Source: Dactylorhiza incarnata
Taxonomy: Eukaryota > Streptophyta > Magnoliopsida > Asparagales > Orchidaceae
Direction: 5' to 3'
NCBI GenBank assembly: GCA_033032865.1
Contig: JAWHQI010000065.1
Coordinates: 2,356,001 to 2,420,000, forward strand
Length of the DNA: 64,000 nucleotides
The notes under the pieces are model-generated. The model worked only from the letters and a program-made list of their open reading frames with translations. It made no database searches and was not told the origin of the DNA. The position numbers and the translations under genes were made by a program. Shown piece by piece: positions 1-10,989 of the stretch (position 1 is the first letter of the stretch; every line of letters starts with the position of its first letter).

Positions 1-1516
1 CGATTCCACTTCCACTGCAGGCTCTAACCAATGGATCTTCTAACAAGGCTATTGAAAAACCAATATTCATAATTTTCCCAACCTCATCAATTGTGCGAGA
101 GCAACTCGGTCCCTCAGCAACATCTAATTCTAAAAATTTAGCTGTTTGTGATTCTACAATTTTGGGTCCTCCTGAAGGGGAATAAAACCTAAAGCCCTTG
201 GAGTGATCTGGGTAGCCTATGAAATAGCAACGACAAGATCTAGGGGCAATCTTACTCTCTGATGGATTATATAAGCGGACTTCCACAGGACAACCCCAAA
301 CACATAAATGATTAAGGCTGAGTCGTCTACCAGACCACAATTCAAAAGGAGTTTTGGGTACCGATTTAGATGGAACTCGATTTAGGATGTAGACTGCTGT
401 CTTAAGAGCTTCGCCCCACAGAAATTCAGGAAGATTGGCCCTACTCATCATACTCCTCATCATTTCCTTAAGAGTGCGATTACGCCACTCAGCCACACCA
501 TTTTGTTCAGGACTACCCGACATGGAGTATTGGGCTACAATGCCACAACTCTCCAAGTATCTAGCAAATGGACCTTTATGTTGCCCGGAGGCATCGTGTC
601 TGCCAAAATACTCGTCTCCTCTGTCAGACCTAACAACCTTAATGACTTTCTCTAATTGTTTCTCAGCTTCAGTTTTAAAAATCTTAAACTTTTCAAGAGA
701 TTCAGATTTTTCCTTAATTAGAAACAAATATCCAAATCGGGAATAGTCATCAATGAATGTAATGAAGTAGGTGTTCTTACAAAGTGTAGTGGAGTAAGGA
801 CTGCTAATATCCGTATGAATGACCTCTAATAAATCTGAACTACGAGTTGAGCCTTTCTTTTTAATCTTGGTCATTTTGCCCCTACAACAGTCAACGCATA
901 TCGCTAGGTCACTGAATTCAAGAGTAAGAAGAATATTTTCCTTAATTAGTCTCTCTACTCTTTCCCTAGATATATGACCTAATCTTTTATGTCATATCAT
1001 GAATGACTGTTCCTTACTAAGAGGTCTTTTAGCAGCAATATTTTCTACATTATTTGAGGTAGCATAATAATTAATAGGAGAAATAAATATTCTATATAAA
1101 CCATTAGATAGAGAGCATTGGCCAATAATACGTGATTCATAAAATAACTCAATTAAACCACCAGAAATATTAAAGCCATAACTTAGTCTATCCAATGCAG
1201 AAACTGAAATCAAATTCCTTCTAAATGAAGGAATATAAAATACGTCTTTCAAAAGAAGTTCATAACTAGAATCAAGAACTACACGAATGTCCCGGATGAA
1301 CTCCACCTCCACCTCAGCATTATTGCCCACTGTGAGCCTACACTCACCCTTGCTTGGCCTCATCCTTTTGATGAACCCCTGTAGAGTGTAAGCAACATGA
1401 TTAGTTGCTCCACTATCAAGCCACCATGACCTAGATGGTGCTTCAATCAAATTAGATTCACAAAGGACAAGAGCTAAAATGTTACCTTTAGGTGTGAAGC
1501 CACGTTTTCCATCCAA
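1..1516 (-). pseudogene. Cop-A pol fragment: protease, GAG-pre-integrase and integrase core
   Basis: The minus frame from 1516 gives an aspartic protease core (WWLDSGATNH) and then the zinc-binding GAG-pre-integrase region (HKRLGHIS). A TGA at about 991 replaces the Trp expected before HKRLGHIS. The same frame then stays open to the window edge through the integrase core. The DDE residues lie in [16 protein letters not shown] and [11 protein letters not shown]. The family cleaves the polyprotein (protease) and inserts cDNA into the genome (integrase). The one stop, together with the shift from gag, makes this a pseudogene. It is cut only by the window edge, so RT and RNase H probably lie outside. 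Confidence 0.85.
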
Positions 1517-2280
1517 GATTTAAACTTTAGGTAGTCGTTCTTCACATGCCCCTTCTTCCTACAAAAGAAGCAGCTAAGAGGTTTCTTCGCAATAAGATCC
1601 TTGACTCCAGAGGATTGTCCATCCTGAACTTTGAAAGGAGCCTTGGACTTCTTTTTCTTCTTCTTGAAGGAAGGCTTGGTCACGAGCAATGCAGTGTGAT
1701 TCTTTTCTTTCCTAAGCTTTTCCTCCTCAGCAACGCATCGAGTAATCAGATCATTAATTTGCCAAGCTTCATCCTGAGAGTTGCATGTTGTCTTCAAAAT
1801 GCTAAATTCAGCTGGTAGTGTATTAAGTGCCAGATGCACAATACACGCCTCATGCAGTGCAATATCCAGCTCCTGCAGTTTGGTCTGATAGTAAACCATC
1901 TTAAGAATATAGTCACGAACACCTCCTCCTCCTGAGTACCTCATGGTGAAAAGGTCCTGAATCAGCGTCCCAATCTCAGCATTTGAAGACACTTTATATC
2001 TCTGGCTGACAGCAACCAGAAAATCTTTAGCTATACCCGTCTCAGGAAGACCACTTAAAAGGTGCTCTGGTATAGATCTCTTCATAGTCAATAAGCAGAT
2101 CTTATTAGACTTATGCCAGACAGCATAATGATCCTTCTCAACTTGAGTGCTGGTCGTTGTGAGTTCTGCAGGCTTATCAGAGTTCATTGACTTCTCAATG
2201 TCTGACATCTGGAGAGCGAACATAATGTCGGACTTCCACTTCTTGAAGTTCGACGCAGTTAGCTTTTCTATGGTTGCCAT
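1474..2280 (-). pseudogene. Cop-A gag (UBN2-type capsid protein), frameshifted at its 3' end
   Basis: The ATG at 2280 was chosen because MATIEKLTASNFKKWKSDI is the usual copia gag start and because it lies just after the leader; the frame is open further upstream to 2397. About 269 residues follow: a UBN2-like capsid region, then a lysine-rich stretch, then a CCHC knuckle reading CFFCRKKGHVKNDY. The last Cys of the knuckle is Tyr, so zinc binding is probably lost. The frame leaves pol near the KFKSWM motif at about 1500 and stops at 1474, while pol continues in another frame. In intact relatives gag and pol are one frame, so a small indel is inferred there. Confidence 0.8.
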
Positions 2281-2959
2281 GTTGTTATGAACCGTAAAGG
2301 TGACTGAAAAGAGAAAACAAAATTGATTTAGACAATAGGACAATAGTGGCTTAAAAAACTCTAAATAGCTCCTTAGTAGAGAATCCAGGCACGTCAACGT
2401 GCAACACCTTTGGGCAGGCTACATGCCACATAATTAGTAATTCTCAAACACAAGAACGAGCAACAGTTATGCTTGAGCCTTTCATAAATCTACCACCTTT
2501 GGGTGAATAGATAACTAGAGCTCCGCACTACCGTCCTAATGTCCGTGTGTATCCCTCTGAACCTATTGCGCAAGCACCACCTTTGGGTGAATGATTGCGC
2601 ACTAGTCTCAGAGAAATTCCTAAAACATGTGAAACTGTAATCCCACAAGATGACTCGAAACGATCACTTTGGCGGCTACAGATCTTATCAACTTATGAGA
2701 CTCTCTCACACCGAGATATCTGAATATTGTCCTAATGAAGTATTGTGTTCCTTTATGAACTTTGAGGGCACTGAAGTGTTCAAGGAATCACAATCGCCTA
2801 GGGACATTCTTCTTAATGCACTTATGAACAAATCCCTTCAATTATTGTTTTCTCAAAATTATGAATGAGTTTTTAATTATAGTGTTCTTTAGTGATTAAT
2901 TAAAATTTAATTATACTCTGATTAAGATGAATGAGATTAAATTAAATTGTTCAAGTTCC
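2281..2959 (-). other. Cop-A untranslated leader, no gene
   Basis: This stretch lies between the primer-binding site and gag. It has no convincing coding frame. The phrase 'acctttgggt' recurs near 2405, 2501 and 2579. Positions 2878-2925 resemble, in inverted orientation, 3100-3155 inside the LTR. Confidence 0.5.
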
Positions 2960-2970
2960 CTCTGATACCA
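2960..2970 (-). promoter_or_regulatory. Cop-A primer-binding site
   Basis: Minus-strand TGGTATCAGAG lies two bases inside the LTR end, complementary to the 3' end of plant initiator tRNA-Met. It fixes the LTR boundary at 2973 and the element's orientation. Confidence 0.85.
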
Positions 2971-2972
2971 AC

Positions 2973-3635
2973 TGTTAGAATTTAATGAAGGCTTAAGGCG
3001 TTATTTAGGAATTAAAATCAACTTAAGTTTAATTCCAATGAAATACTAACGCAAAATTTAGAATCGCCAAGAACAATATTAATTGACCTCTATCAGAGTA
3101 TAATCGAAAATTTAGAAATTAATAATCACTAATTAATTTAAGAACACAAAATAAAGTGACACGAATAATAGTATGCACAATTAAAAATAAAGTGCGGAAT
3201 ATTTATCGCATACCATTCTTTGATTCAGTTTCATGTCGCATGATCGCCGTCATTCCTAAAAGCGATCTTGTGTTTCTCCGAATGAAGTTTGCGGCAACGG
3301 ACGAAGCTGATAACATACAACTCAATCCCTACAAGTCTTTGATTTCTCTAGATAAACTCAAATTAGAGTATCAAATATTAGTGCATGTAATATAAATTGA
3401 AAAAGAAAAGAACGGAGGAATTCAACGTGTTTATGCAGGCCTAAAATTAATTAACATGACTAATATTATCGGCCATTTTCTTGATGAGAATGGAACACCA
3501 AAAATCTGAATAAGTTATACCGTAATGCAAGTGCTAGGCCAAAGAAAAAAAATGATAGATCTAAAAGCCATATATATGTTTAACCATACATGATTAGATC
3601 TGACGAGATCTATATAAACAAAACAATAAATAGAC
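2973..3635 (-). repeat. Cop-A 5' LTR, U5-side part
   Basis: The sequence starts TGTTAGAATT on the plus strand, which is the CA end on the element's own strand, directly beside the primer-binding site. The LTR cannot be paired because its partner is outside the window. It is cut by Gyp-F at 3635. The remainder probably resumes at 47712. Confidence 0.7.
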
Positions 3636-4432
3636 TGTACAACCCATATTCGGCGAGTAGGTAGACGCTCCCCTGCGAGTCGGCGAGCGGCTCCGGGCGA
3701 GTAGACTCAAGGACGGTCCTACCCGCCCAGAGTAGAGCGCGGCGAGTAACCTTCACCCAACGAGGATCTCATATCGGCATGGTCTCGGCCGGACGATAAA
3801 ACCCCTTTCTCGACCGAGGAGAGGCGAGTGGACCAGACCGCGGAGCGAGTTTGCTCCAAGGACCTTTACTGCTGGCGAGTAGGACAGAACCTAGTCGCCC
3901 TACTCGCCGTCTCAGGTTAGGGGTGAGGCGAGTAGGATCAACCTGATCTCTCGGTCCTCCCCCACTACCCGCAGACCAGCGTGGGGTGCGGTTAGTGATG
4001 TGAAAAGGCGCGAGGAGCTGTTCGCAGACCATTTTGGTCTGCGTATAGTAATTTGGTTATGGCGGAGGAAGCTATTCGCAGGCCTTTTGGACCATTTTAC
4101 CCCTTGAAGAATTTGCCTATAAATAGGACTCATTAAGTCTCAGATTGGCAGAGATCCACCACCCAAGAGAGAGCCTGTGCTTTCTTCCTGGTGCCATCTG
4201 AGACAGGCTCAGGCTCTGGTTTTTGGGAGGGGAAGTCTAGTTAGATTTCCGGGTTAGTGGTGGGACCTCCTCGCTGCAGCCTTGGGTCCTTTCTCCAAGC
4301 ATCTACCACCCTTCAGTGAGGGCCGATTCTCAGCTCGAAAATACTTAGTCCTAGGGATCGGGCGAAGAGAGAAGTAACTCAAGCTACTCCCCAAGTCTCG
4401 AACATAGTTGGACCGGTATCCGGGTTCCAACA
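3636..4432 (+). repeat. Gyp-F 5' LTR
   Basis: It starts TGTACAACCC and ends GGGTTCCAACA. The same sequence recurs at 26331-26792 and 47363-47706. The first 300 bp hold about eight copies of a GGCGAGTAG-like motif, about 190 bp upstream of the TATA box. A recognisable primer-binding site is not clear; the sequence after the LTR reads TTTTGGTGCGGTGAGCG. Confidence 0.9.
4117..4127 (+). promoter_or_regulatory. Gyp-F LTR TATA box
   Basis: CCTATAAATAGG lies about 310 bp before the LTR end, a typical position for the retrotransposon promoter. The 3' LTR copy keeps the same motif near 47386, on the far side of Cop-D. Confidence 0.75.
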
Positions 4433-4490
4433 ATTTTGGTGCGGTGAGCGTGGACTGTAGCGAGAGAAGAAAATCTCATCTGACGATCCC

Positions 4491-5744
4491 ATGGCTGAAC
4501 ATAGCGAGCCGGGGGCCGGCCAGGGGAACTCGCTGCCTTTGGGCGAGTTCGTCACCAAGAGCGACCTTGAGCAGTTCAGGAACTCGATGGAGGACACCGT
4601 TAAGGGGCTGTTCACGTCCCACATCGGGACTGGAACTCCTCCCCGGGTGGTGGTCGCCTCGCCCACCGAGGCCGGACCGAGCCAGCGCCCTGGCAAGGAG
4701 GGGTTCGTCGAGGATAGGGACCAGCCGTTTCGCGCGCGGGTACTCTTCGCGAGTCCGGCCGAGACCCCCCATCCCGAGGGCGAGTACAACCCAACTCGCC
4801 CAACCCGCCTACTCGCACCCGCTAGCCCTTTTTGCGAGTTGGTACTAACTGCTCCCGTTCCCGTAGGGTTCACCGAACCTGCCATGAGTTTCTATGTCGG
4901 GAGCGACGACCCCATCAAGCATCTACAGTGGTTCGAGGATATGGTCTCCATCAAGCAGATGACAGACGCATTCAAGTGTCGGCTGTTCGTCATAACCTTC
5001 CAGGAGAAGGCCCGCGACTGGTTCCACCAGATGCCGGCAGGAAGCATCTATTGCTTCGAGGACCTGCGCAGAAGTTTTCTGCTTCGTTTCTCCACGTCGA
5101 AGAAGAGAAAGAAGGGTTCAGAGGACCTTTTTCTCATCAAGCAAAGACCCTAGGAGTTGCTGAGCTCGTACCTCGATCGCTTCCAAGAGGAGGTCCTCCT
5201 AGTCCAGGAAGTCCCAGGGCACACCCTGATTTTGGCTTTCAAACTGGGGCTGCAGCCAGGTTTCTTCAAGATGGAGATCACTCGCGATCCCCCGCTGTCA
5301 TTTGAAGAGCTTATCAATCGGTCCGCGAGGCAGATCGAAGGAGAGGCTACTAGCCTAGTGTTCGTGGCCAAGCTGGCCCGACTGGAAAGAGGAGGAGAGG
5401 AAGAAGCCGGAGGCAGCAGGAAGGAGGTCAATAGGAGAGAAGAGCCGAGGAAGCGAGAAGGAAGGGAGTTCCGGGAGAATAGGGGTCAACGAGACCAGGA
5501 GAGGAGGTTCCAGGTCCCGCCAAATCGGCCGGCCTGGAAACCTGCATGAGGAGGATATCAGGAGAGGCAGGGAAGAAGATTCTCCCCCGAGCGTCGAGAT
5601 CGTTGTCATTCCCCCGACCGAAGGCAAGGAAAATGGAGACATAACCAGGCACCGCCCCGTGAGGCGTATGCCATCAGGTGGGGACGAGGACGCGGCCGGG
5701 GAGGAAGACACCGACAGCCTCGAGGTGAGGAAGAGCGTCGGGCG
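4491..5744 (+). pseudogene. Gyp-F gag
   Basis: The ATG at 4491 opens a frame that continues to 6806 except for a TAG at 5151 and a TGA at 5547. A Retrotrans_gag capsid domain is seen at about residues 130-290 (ARDWFHQMP, SIYCFEDLRRSF, then SYLDRFQEE after the TAG). An Arg/Glu-rich tail follows. The capsid protein packages the element RNA. The two stops would truncate it, and both sit where the frame otherwise stays clearly coding, so they are point lesions rather than the gene's end. Confidence 0.85.
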
Positions 5745-6806
5745 ATGCCTTACTGTGATTTCCATCGGGTGGAGGGCCACGCCACGGCTACATGTCCGGA
5801 GTTCCAGGAGCTAAGAAGAGGAGCGGAGGAGGCCCAGGAGGGGCTGCAAGAGAGAGAAGGAGGCGGAGTGCAGAGGATCGAAGGAGGAGGAGCCCCCGCC
5901 CCAAGGAGGTGCGAGGACCAGGGAGATCTGGGAACTCACGGAGGAATAGGCGTCATCCACGGGGGAGCAGGGTTGGAGTCAACCCGGAAGGGGAGTCTCA
6001 ACGCCGTGTACCGGAGGAGTGTGGCATCAACCGCCCAGGTTTTGCCACCAACAGGAGAGATCATGTTTTCTGAGGAGGATATGCTGTGCAACGAAAAACC
6101 TTTCCACGACGCAGTAGTGATCAAAGCCGCGGTAGAGAACTTTACGGTCTCTCGCATCCTGGTGGATAACGGGAGATCCGTCAATGTCGTGTTCAAAAAA
6201 GCGTTTGATGCCATGAAGGTGGAGGAGAAGAGGGTTATCTCGATGGAAGGGTCGCTCTTTGGATTTGCGGGAGAAAGAAAGGAAGTAGAAGGAGGTGTGG
6301 AGTTGGTGGTGACGTTGGGAGGAACCACCAAGTGCTGCAAGTTTGTCATCGTAGATGCCCCTAGCAGTTACAATGCCATCTTTGGCAGGCCACTCATCAG
6401 TGCCTACAAGTGTGTGCCCTCCTCCTACCACCAGTGCCTGAAGTATAATCAGGGAGCTGTGCAGATCAGGATCCGGAGCGACCCCAAGGTGGCGAGGCAG
6501 TGTTACCTTAATGCTGTCAACGTGATCAGCTGGAAGGACGAGGCAGAGGCGGTAGACCTGGTGATGGAAGAAGTGGCAAGGCTAAAGGCTGTCGAGGGAG
6601 TGGAGGAGAAGGAGATCCTATCTGAAGGCGGGAGGCCAGGAAAAGTGAAGATCAGTGGGGAGCTAGAAGAACAAGATAAGGAGAGGATTATGTCCTGCAT
6701 CCAAAGGAATGAAGACATCTTCGCATGGAGCGCAGCCGATATGCCAGGCGTCGATGCGGACGTCGCATGCCACCATCTCAACTTGGACAAGGGAGTCCCC
6801 CCCCCC
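5745..6806 (+). pseudogene. Gyp-F zinc knuckle and aspartic protease region
   Basis: This stretch is in frame with gag. The knuckle reads YCDFHRVEGHATATC, the C-X2-H-X4-H-X4-C variant common in Tat elements. The protease core is ILVDNGRSVNVVF, with the catalytic Asp in DNG. A run of ten C residues at about 6799-6808 breaks the frame. The coding sense resumes one frame over with QQKKRATATTL, so an indel in the C run separates protease from RT. Confidence 0.85.
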
Positions 6807-8091
6807 CATCCAACAGAAGAAGAGGGCAACCGCCACCACCCTGACCGAGCCCATCAGAGAGGAGGTCAGGAAGCTGCTGGAGGCGGGGTTTGTGTCGGAG
6901 ATCCAGTACCCAGGCTGGGTCTCCAATGTTGTAATGGTGAAGAAGGGGGAGGGGAAATGGCGCATGTGTATCGACTTTTCTATCCTTAATAAAGCTTGCC
7001 CCAAGGATTGTTACCCTTTGCCTAGAATCGACGAGCTAGTAGATTCGGCCGTCGGATTCCCTGTCATGAGTTTTTTAGATGCTTTTTCTGGTTACCATCA
7101 GATCCGCATGCATCCACCCGACATAAAGCATGTGTCCTTCATTACCAACGACGAATGCTATTGTTATAAAATGATGTCATTCAGACTTAAAAATGCAGGA
7201 GCTACCTACCAGCGCATGATGGACAGGGTGTTCAAAGAGCAGAAGGGGCGAAACTTGGAAGTCTACGTCGACGATCTAATGGTGAAAAGCAAGAGCGTCG
7301 AGGAGCACCTCCGGGACTTGGAAGAGACCTTCGCCACGCTGCGAAAGTATAAGATGAGACTGAATCCGGCCAAGTGCGTGTTCGGGGCTGGGAAAGGAAA
7401 GTTCTTGGGACACCTCTTGACTCAGGCCGGAGTAGAACCAAACCCGGACAAGGTAAAGGCGATCATGGAGATGGAAGCACCCAGGAACGTCAAGGAAGTT
7501 CAGCGTCTGACAGGTCGCCTAGCAGGGCTGAGTAGGTTCCTCTCTAGGGCAGAAGAGAAGTGCTCACCTTTCTTCAAAACCCTCTGAGACAATAAGTAGT
7601 TCGAATGGTCGGCAAAATGCCAGGGGGCCTTCGAAAGCTTGAAGCTCCAGTTGGCCCAGGTACCCCTGTTGCAAGGGCCTAGAGAGGTAGAAGACCTCTT
7701 CCTATACGTAGGAGTGTGGTCGGAAGCGGTAAGCTCATTCTTAGTCCGCGAGGAGGGGAAGCGCCAACTCCTCATTTACTACGTAAGTCGGGTCCTGCGG
7801 AAGGCAGAACTACGATACCCCATCCTGGAAAAATTGGCGTTTGCCTTGATTGTCTCGGCGCGGAGACTCCGACCCTACTTTCAGGCCCATCCGATCAAGG
7901 TAGTGACCGACCACCCTCTCCGCAGTGTCCTGGAAGGAGTAGAGCATTCTGGAAGATTGGCGAAATGGTCATTAGAACTTAGCGAGTTCGACGTCACCTA
8001 CGTGCCCCGACTTGCCATGAAGGCCCAAGCTGTGGCAGATTTTCTAGCCGACTACACCGTGGAAGTAGGCGAGGAGGAGGCACCCCAGTAG
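6807..8091 (+). pseudogene. Gyp-F reverse transcriptase and first RNase H
   Basis: The RT core runs from EPIREEVRKLLEAGF through the catalytic YVDD in VYVDDLMVKS to GRLAGLSRFLSRAEEKC. It is interrupted at 7585 (TGA) and 7597 (TAG). The same frame then continues through the connection and Ty3-type RNase H (YPILEKLAFALIVSARRLRPYF, VVTDHPLRS, KWSLELSEFDV) to a TAG at 8089. The family copies element RNA into cDNA and degrades the RNA strand. With three stops this copy cannot make a full enzyme. Confidence 0.9.
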
Positions 8092-8500
8092 GTAGCTTGG
8101 GAAGTATTCGTGGATGGAGCGTCGGGGAAGAATTCATGTGGAGGAGGCATCATCCTGATCAGCCCTCAGGGCACCAGAATAGAACAGGCCGTCATCATTC
8201 ACTTCCCCGTTACCAACAATCAGGCAGAATACGAGGCCGTAATCGCAGGACTGCGCTTAGCCCAGGAGCTGGGAATCCATGACATCAGAGTCCACTCCGA
8301 CTCACTGGTGGTCACCTCCCAGATCCGAGGAGAGTTCGAAGCAAGAGAACTGGTACTGCAATGCTACCTGGTGAAAGTCAAAGACTTGGTGGGCGCCTTC
8401 AAGTCTTTCTCCATACAACACGTGCCCAAAGAGGAGAACGCCCGAGCAGATCGACTGGCCAAGTATGGCCCCCTGGTCGGTGGAACAACCACCGAATTAT
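8092..8500 (+). pseudogene. Gyp-F second (additional) RNase H domain
   Basis: After the TAG at 8089 the same frame gives a second RNase H fold: EVFVDGASGKNSCGGG, the middle motif NNQAEYEAVIAGL, VHSDSLVV, and a C-terminal NARADRLAK with the final Asp. Dual RNase H domains between RT and integrase mark the Tat lineage of plant gypsy elements. All four acidic positions can be seen, so this domain looks intact although it lies behind upstream lesions. Confidence 0.85.
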
Positions 8501-9799
8501 TTCGGCCCTCGATCGAGGAGGGAGAGGTGATGGACATCGACCAGCCCGCTTCGTGGATGGATCCCCTGGTCACCTTCTTGACCACAGGGTGCTTGCCCTC
8601 GGAGGTCCAGGACAAACGTCGGTTCAGGTACAAGTCAACTTACTATTTATTAAATAACGGGGTACTCTATAGGAAAACTCTATCGGGCCCCCTCGCAAGG
8701 TGTTTGTCCGAGGAGGAGGCCTCTCAAGTCCTGGAAGACATTCACGCAGGAGAATGCGGAAGCCATTCGGGGAGCCGAACCTTGGAGAAAAGAGTGCTGA
8801 GGGCGGGATACTTTTGGCCCACCATAAGAAAGGATGCAGACGAGTTCGTGAAGAGATGCTCGAAATGTCAACTCTATGCTCCGCTCCAGCTGCAACCAGC
8901 CCAGCGCCTCCGATCAATCACTTCCTCATGGCCCTTCGCCATTTGGGGAATGGACCTGGTAGGACCATTCTCTCCGGCAAGTGGACAAAGGAAATACCTC
9001 CTGGTAATGATCGACTACTTCTCAAAGTGGATGGAAGTTAAGGCCCTGGCCAAGACGACCTCCCAAATAGTAAAGAACTTCATTTGGGGAGAGATCATAT
9101 GTAGACACGGTCTACCCCTCGCCATCGTCACCGACAATGGACCGCAGTTCGCCATCCTCGAGCTCACAAGCTTCTGCAACCAGCTTGGCATCGACCTCCG
9201 CTTCGCCTCGGTCCATCATCCAAGGAGAAACAGCCAAGTGGAGGCGGATAACAAAATCATCGTCAACCTGCTCAAAAAGAAGGTAGAAAACCTGAAGGGA
9301 AACTGGGTAGAACAACTTCCCTCAGTCCTCTGGGCTTTGAGGACTACTCCCACCGCGGCGATTGGCGAAACTCCCTTCAAGCTATCTCATGGCTCGGAGG
9401 CCCTCATCCCGGTGGAGTTTGAGGTCCAAAGTCCCAGGGTGGTGGCAGCGGGCGACGGAGATGAAGGGTGGAGGAGGGGCAACTGCTCGCCCTAGATTTT
9501 GTGGAAGAACTCCGCGACCAGGCCACGATCCACCAGAAGGAGATCAAGCGGAGGATGGCGAGACACTTTGATAAACATGTTTGGATCAAACAGTTTGACA
9601 AGGGCGACCTGGTCCTCAAGAAAGTTGATGCAGTAGGAAGGTCCGCCGTTGTAGGAAAACTCCACCCCAATTGGGAAGGTCCCTACATAGTTTTCGAGGT
9701 GTTGAAAATAGGCGGGTACCGCCTACAGAACGTCGGGGGTGGGGGGAACTCATAGGAAACACCTGGAGCGGGGACGACTTGAAATGTTTCTATTCATAG
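8501..9799 (+). pseudogene. Gyp-F integrase
   Basis: The HHCC zinc domain is visible (HAGECGSHSG, then CSKCQLYAP). The core has D in WGMDLVGPF, D in VTDNGPQF and E in NSQVEADNK, so the DDE triad is complete. The frame shifts near 9460-9490, after which EELRDQATIHQKEIKRRM and NWEGPYIVFEVL continue in another frame. It shifts again in a G-rich stretch near 9740 and ends with GNTWSGDDLKCFYS and a TAG at 9797. Two frameshifts make the copy inactive. Confidence 0.9.
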
Positions 9800-9919
9800 G
9801 AGCAATCTGATACCTTGTATGTTCCTCTTTACTAGTACATTGAAATAAAAATAATGTTTTTTATTGCAAATGTGTAGCGCTCCGCCATCCGGGCAATGAA
9901 TACCAAGTCATGAGACCCC
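9800..9919 (+). other. Short spacer after Gyp-F integrase
   Basis: AT-rich spacer between the end of integrase and the tandem repeats. No gene is seen. Confidence 0.5.
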
Positions 9920-10550
9920 ACTAAGCCCTCGAGCAGAGTGTTGCCGTAGACCAGGCCGTGGCACTGGGCTCCTCCCCTGTAGGCTGGATACTTGCCCCTC
10001 GAGTGAGCTCTAAGTCCTCCAGCAGAGTGTTGTCGTAGGCCAGGCCGTGGCACTGGGCTCCTCCCCTGTAGGCTGGCTACTTGCCCCCTCGAGTGAGTTC
10101 TAAGTCCTCAAGCAGAGTGTTGTCGTAGACCAGGCCGTGGCACTGGGCTCCTCCCCTGCAGGCTGGCTACTTGCCCCCTCGAGTGAGTTCTAAGTCCTCG
10201 AGCAGAGTGTTGTCGTAGACTAGGCCGTGGCACTGGGCTCCTCCCCTGCAGGCTGGCTACTTGCCCCCTCGAGTGAGTTCTAAGTCCTCGAGCAGAGTGT
10301 TGTCGTAGACTAGGCCGTGGCACTGGGCTCCTCCACTGCAGGCTGGCTACTTGCCCCCTCGAGTGAGTTCTAAGTCCTCGAGCAGAGTCTTGTCGTAGAC
10401 CAGGCCATGGCACTGGACTCCTCCCCTGCAGGCTGGCTACTTGCCCCCTCGAGTGAGTTCTAAGTCCTCGAGCAGAGTGTTGCCGAAGACCAGGCCGGGG
10501 CACTAGGCTCCTCCCCTGCAGGCTGGCTACTCGCCCCCTCAAGTGAGTTT
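9920..10550. repeat. Tandem repeat, 90-bp unit, about seven copies
   Basis: The phrases 'gagcagagtgttg', 'ccaggccgtggcactgggct' and 'gtgagttctaagtcctc' recur every 90 bp from about 9930 to 10540. Because 90 is divisible by 3, the array reads as an open frame with a 30-residue period on the minus strand. That frame is treated here as an artefact of the repeat. Tandem repeats after pol are common in Tat elements. Confidence 0.9.
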
Positions 10551-10989
10551 CGTGCCCTATAGTGTTCGAAAAGCATGTTACGACCTCAGGAGAAGATGAA
10601 AAGGTGGGCGGGGCGAATACCATCAACATCCCGACAAAGCGAGCCCGACACAGCCGCTATCTCGTCGCCTCGCATGAAGTCCCAGTGCGAGTACGGGAGC
10701 ACTCAGCAACGTGAATCTTACGCCAACCCCTTCATGTCAGTGGCAAGAGAGGGGGGGGCTGAGGCGCTAGATCTACAAAAGAACCCTCCTGTACGAATCA
10801 CAGTAAGGGGCGAGTACATCCTAAGGGCGAGCATAGAAAATGCGTGTGCATGAAAACTAATCCAAGTGATGAACAACATAACCAAAGAAGAGAATAAGGC
10901 GAAATATATCTATGCAAATACGAGGAGAAGGGCGAGCACACCCTAAATAAACATGGAGAGAAAAGTTTATTATTACAGATAAAAAAACT
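10551..10989. other. Gyp-F spacer between tandem repeat and antisense gene 1
   Basis: No convincing gene is seen. Several GGCGAG-type motifs resemble those of the LTR (near 10808, 10827 and 10931). Confidence 0.5.

Larger units (their letters stand above)
1..3635 (-). mobile_element. Cop-A: Ty1/copia retrotransposon, 5' half, degenerate
   Basis: On the minus strand the order is LTR, primer-binding site, gag, protease and integrase, which is the copia order. The element runs off the window at position 1, so reverse transcriptase, RNase H and the 3' LTR are not visible. The primer-binding site next to the LTR matches initiator tRNA-Met (TGGTATCAGAG on the minus strand). Gag and pol are out of frame with each other and pol has an in-frame stop, so this copy is dead. 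Its LTR is interrupted at 3635 by Gyp-F. Confidence 0.85.

Noticed and set aside
4379..4885. Minus-strand frame opposite Gyp-F gag
   Set aside because: It is a shadow of gag in GC-rich DNA, spans the LTR boundary and has no domain.
10108..10629. Minus-strand frame with a 30-residue repeat as a repeat protein
   Set aside because: The frame is open because the DNA unit is 90 bp. No start context or flanking domain supports a protein.
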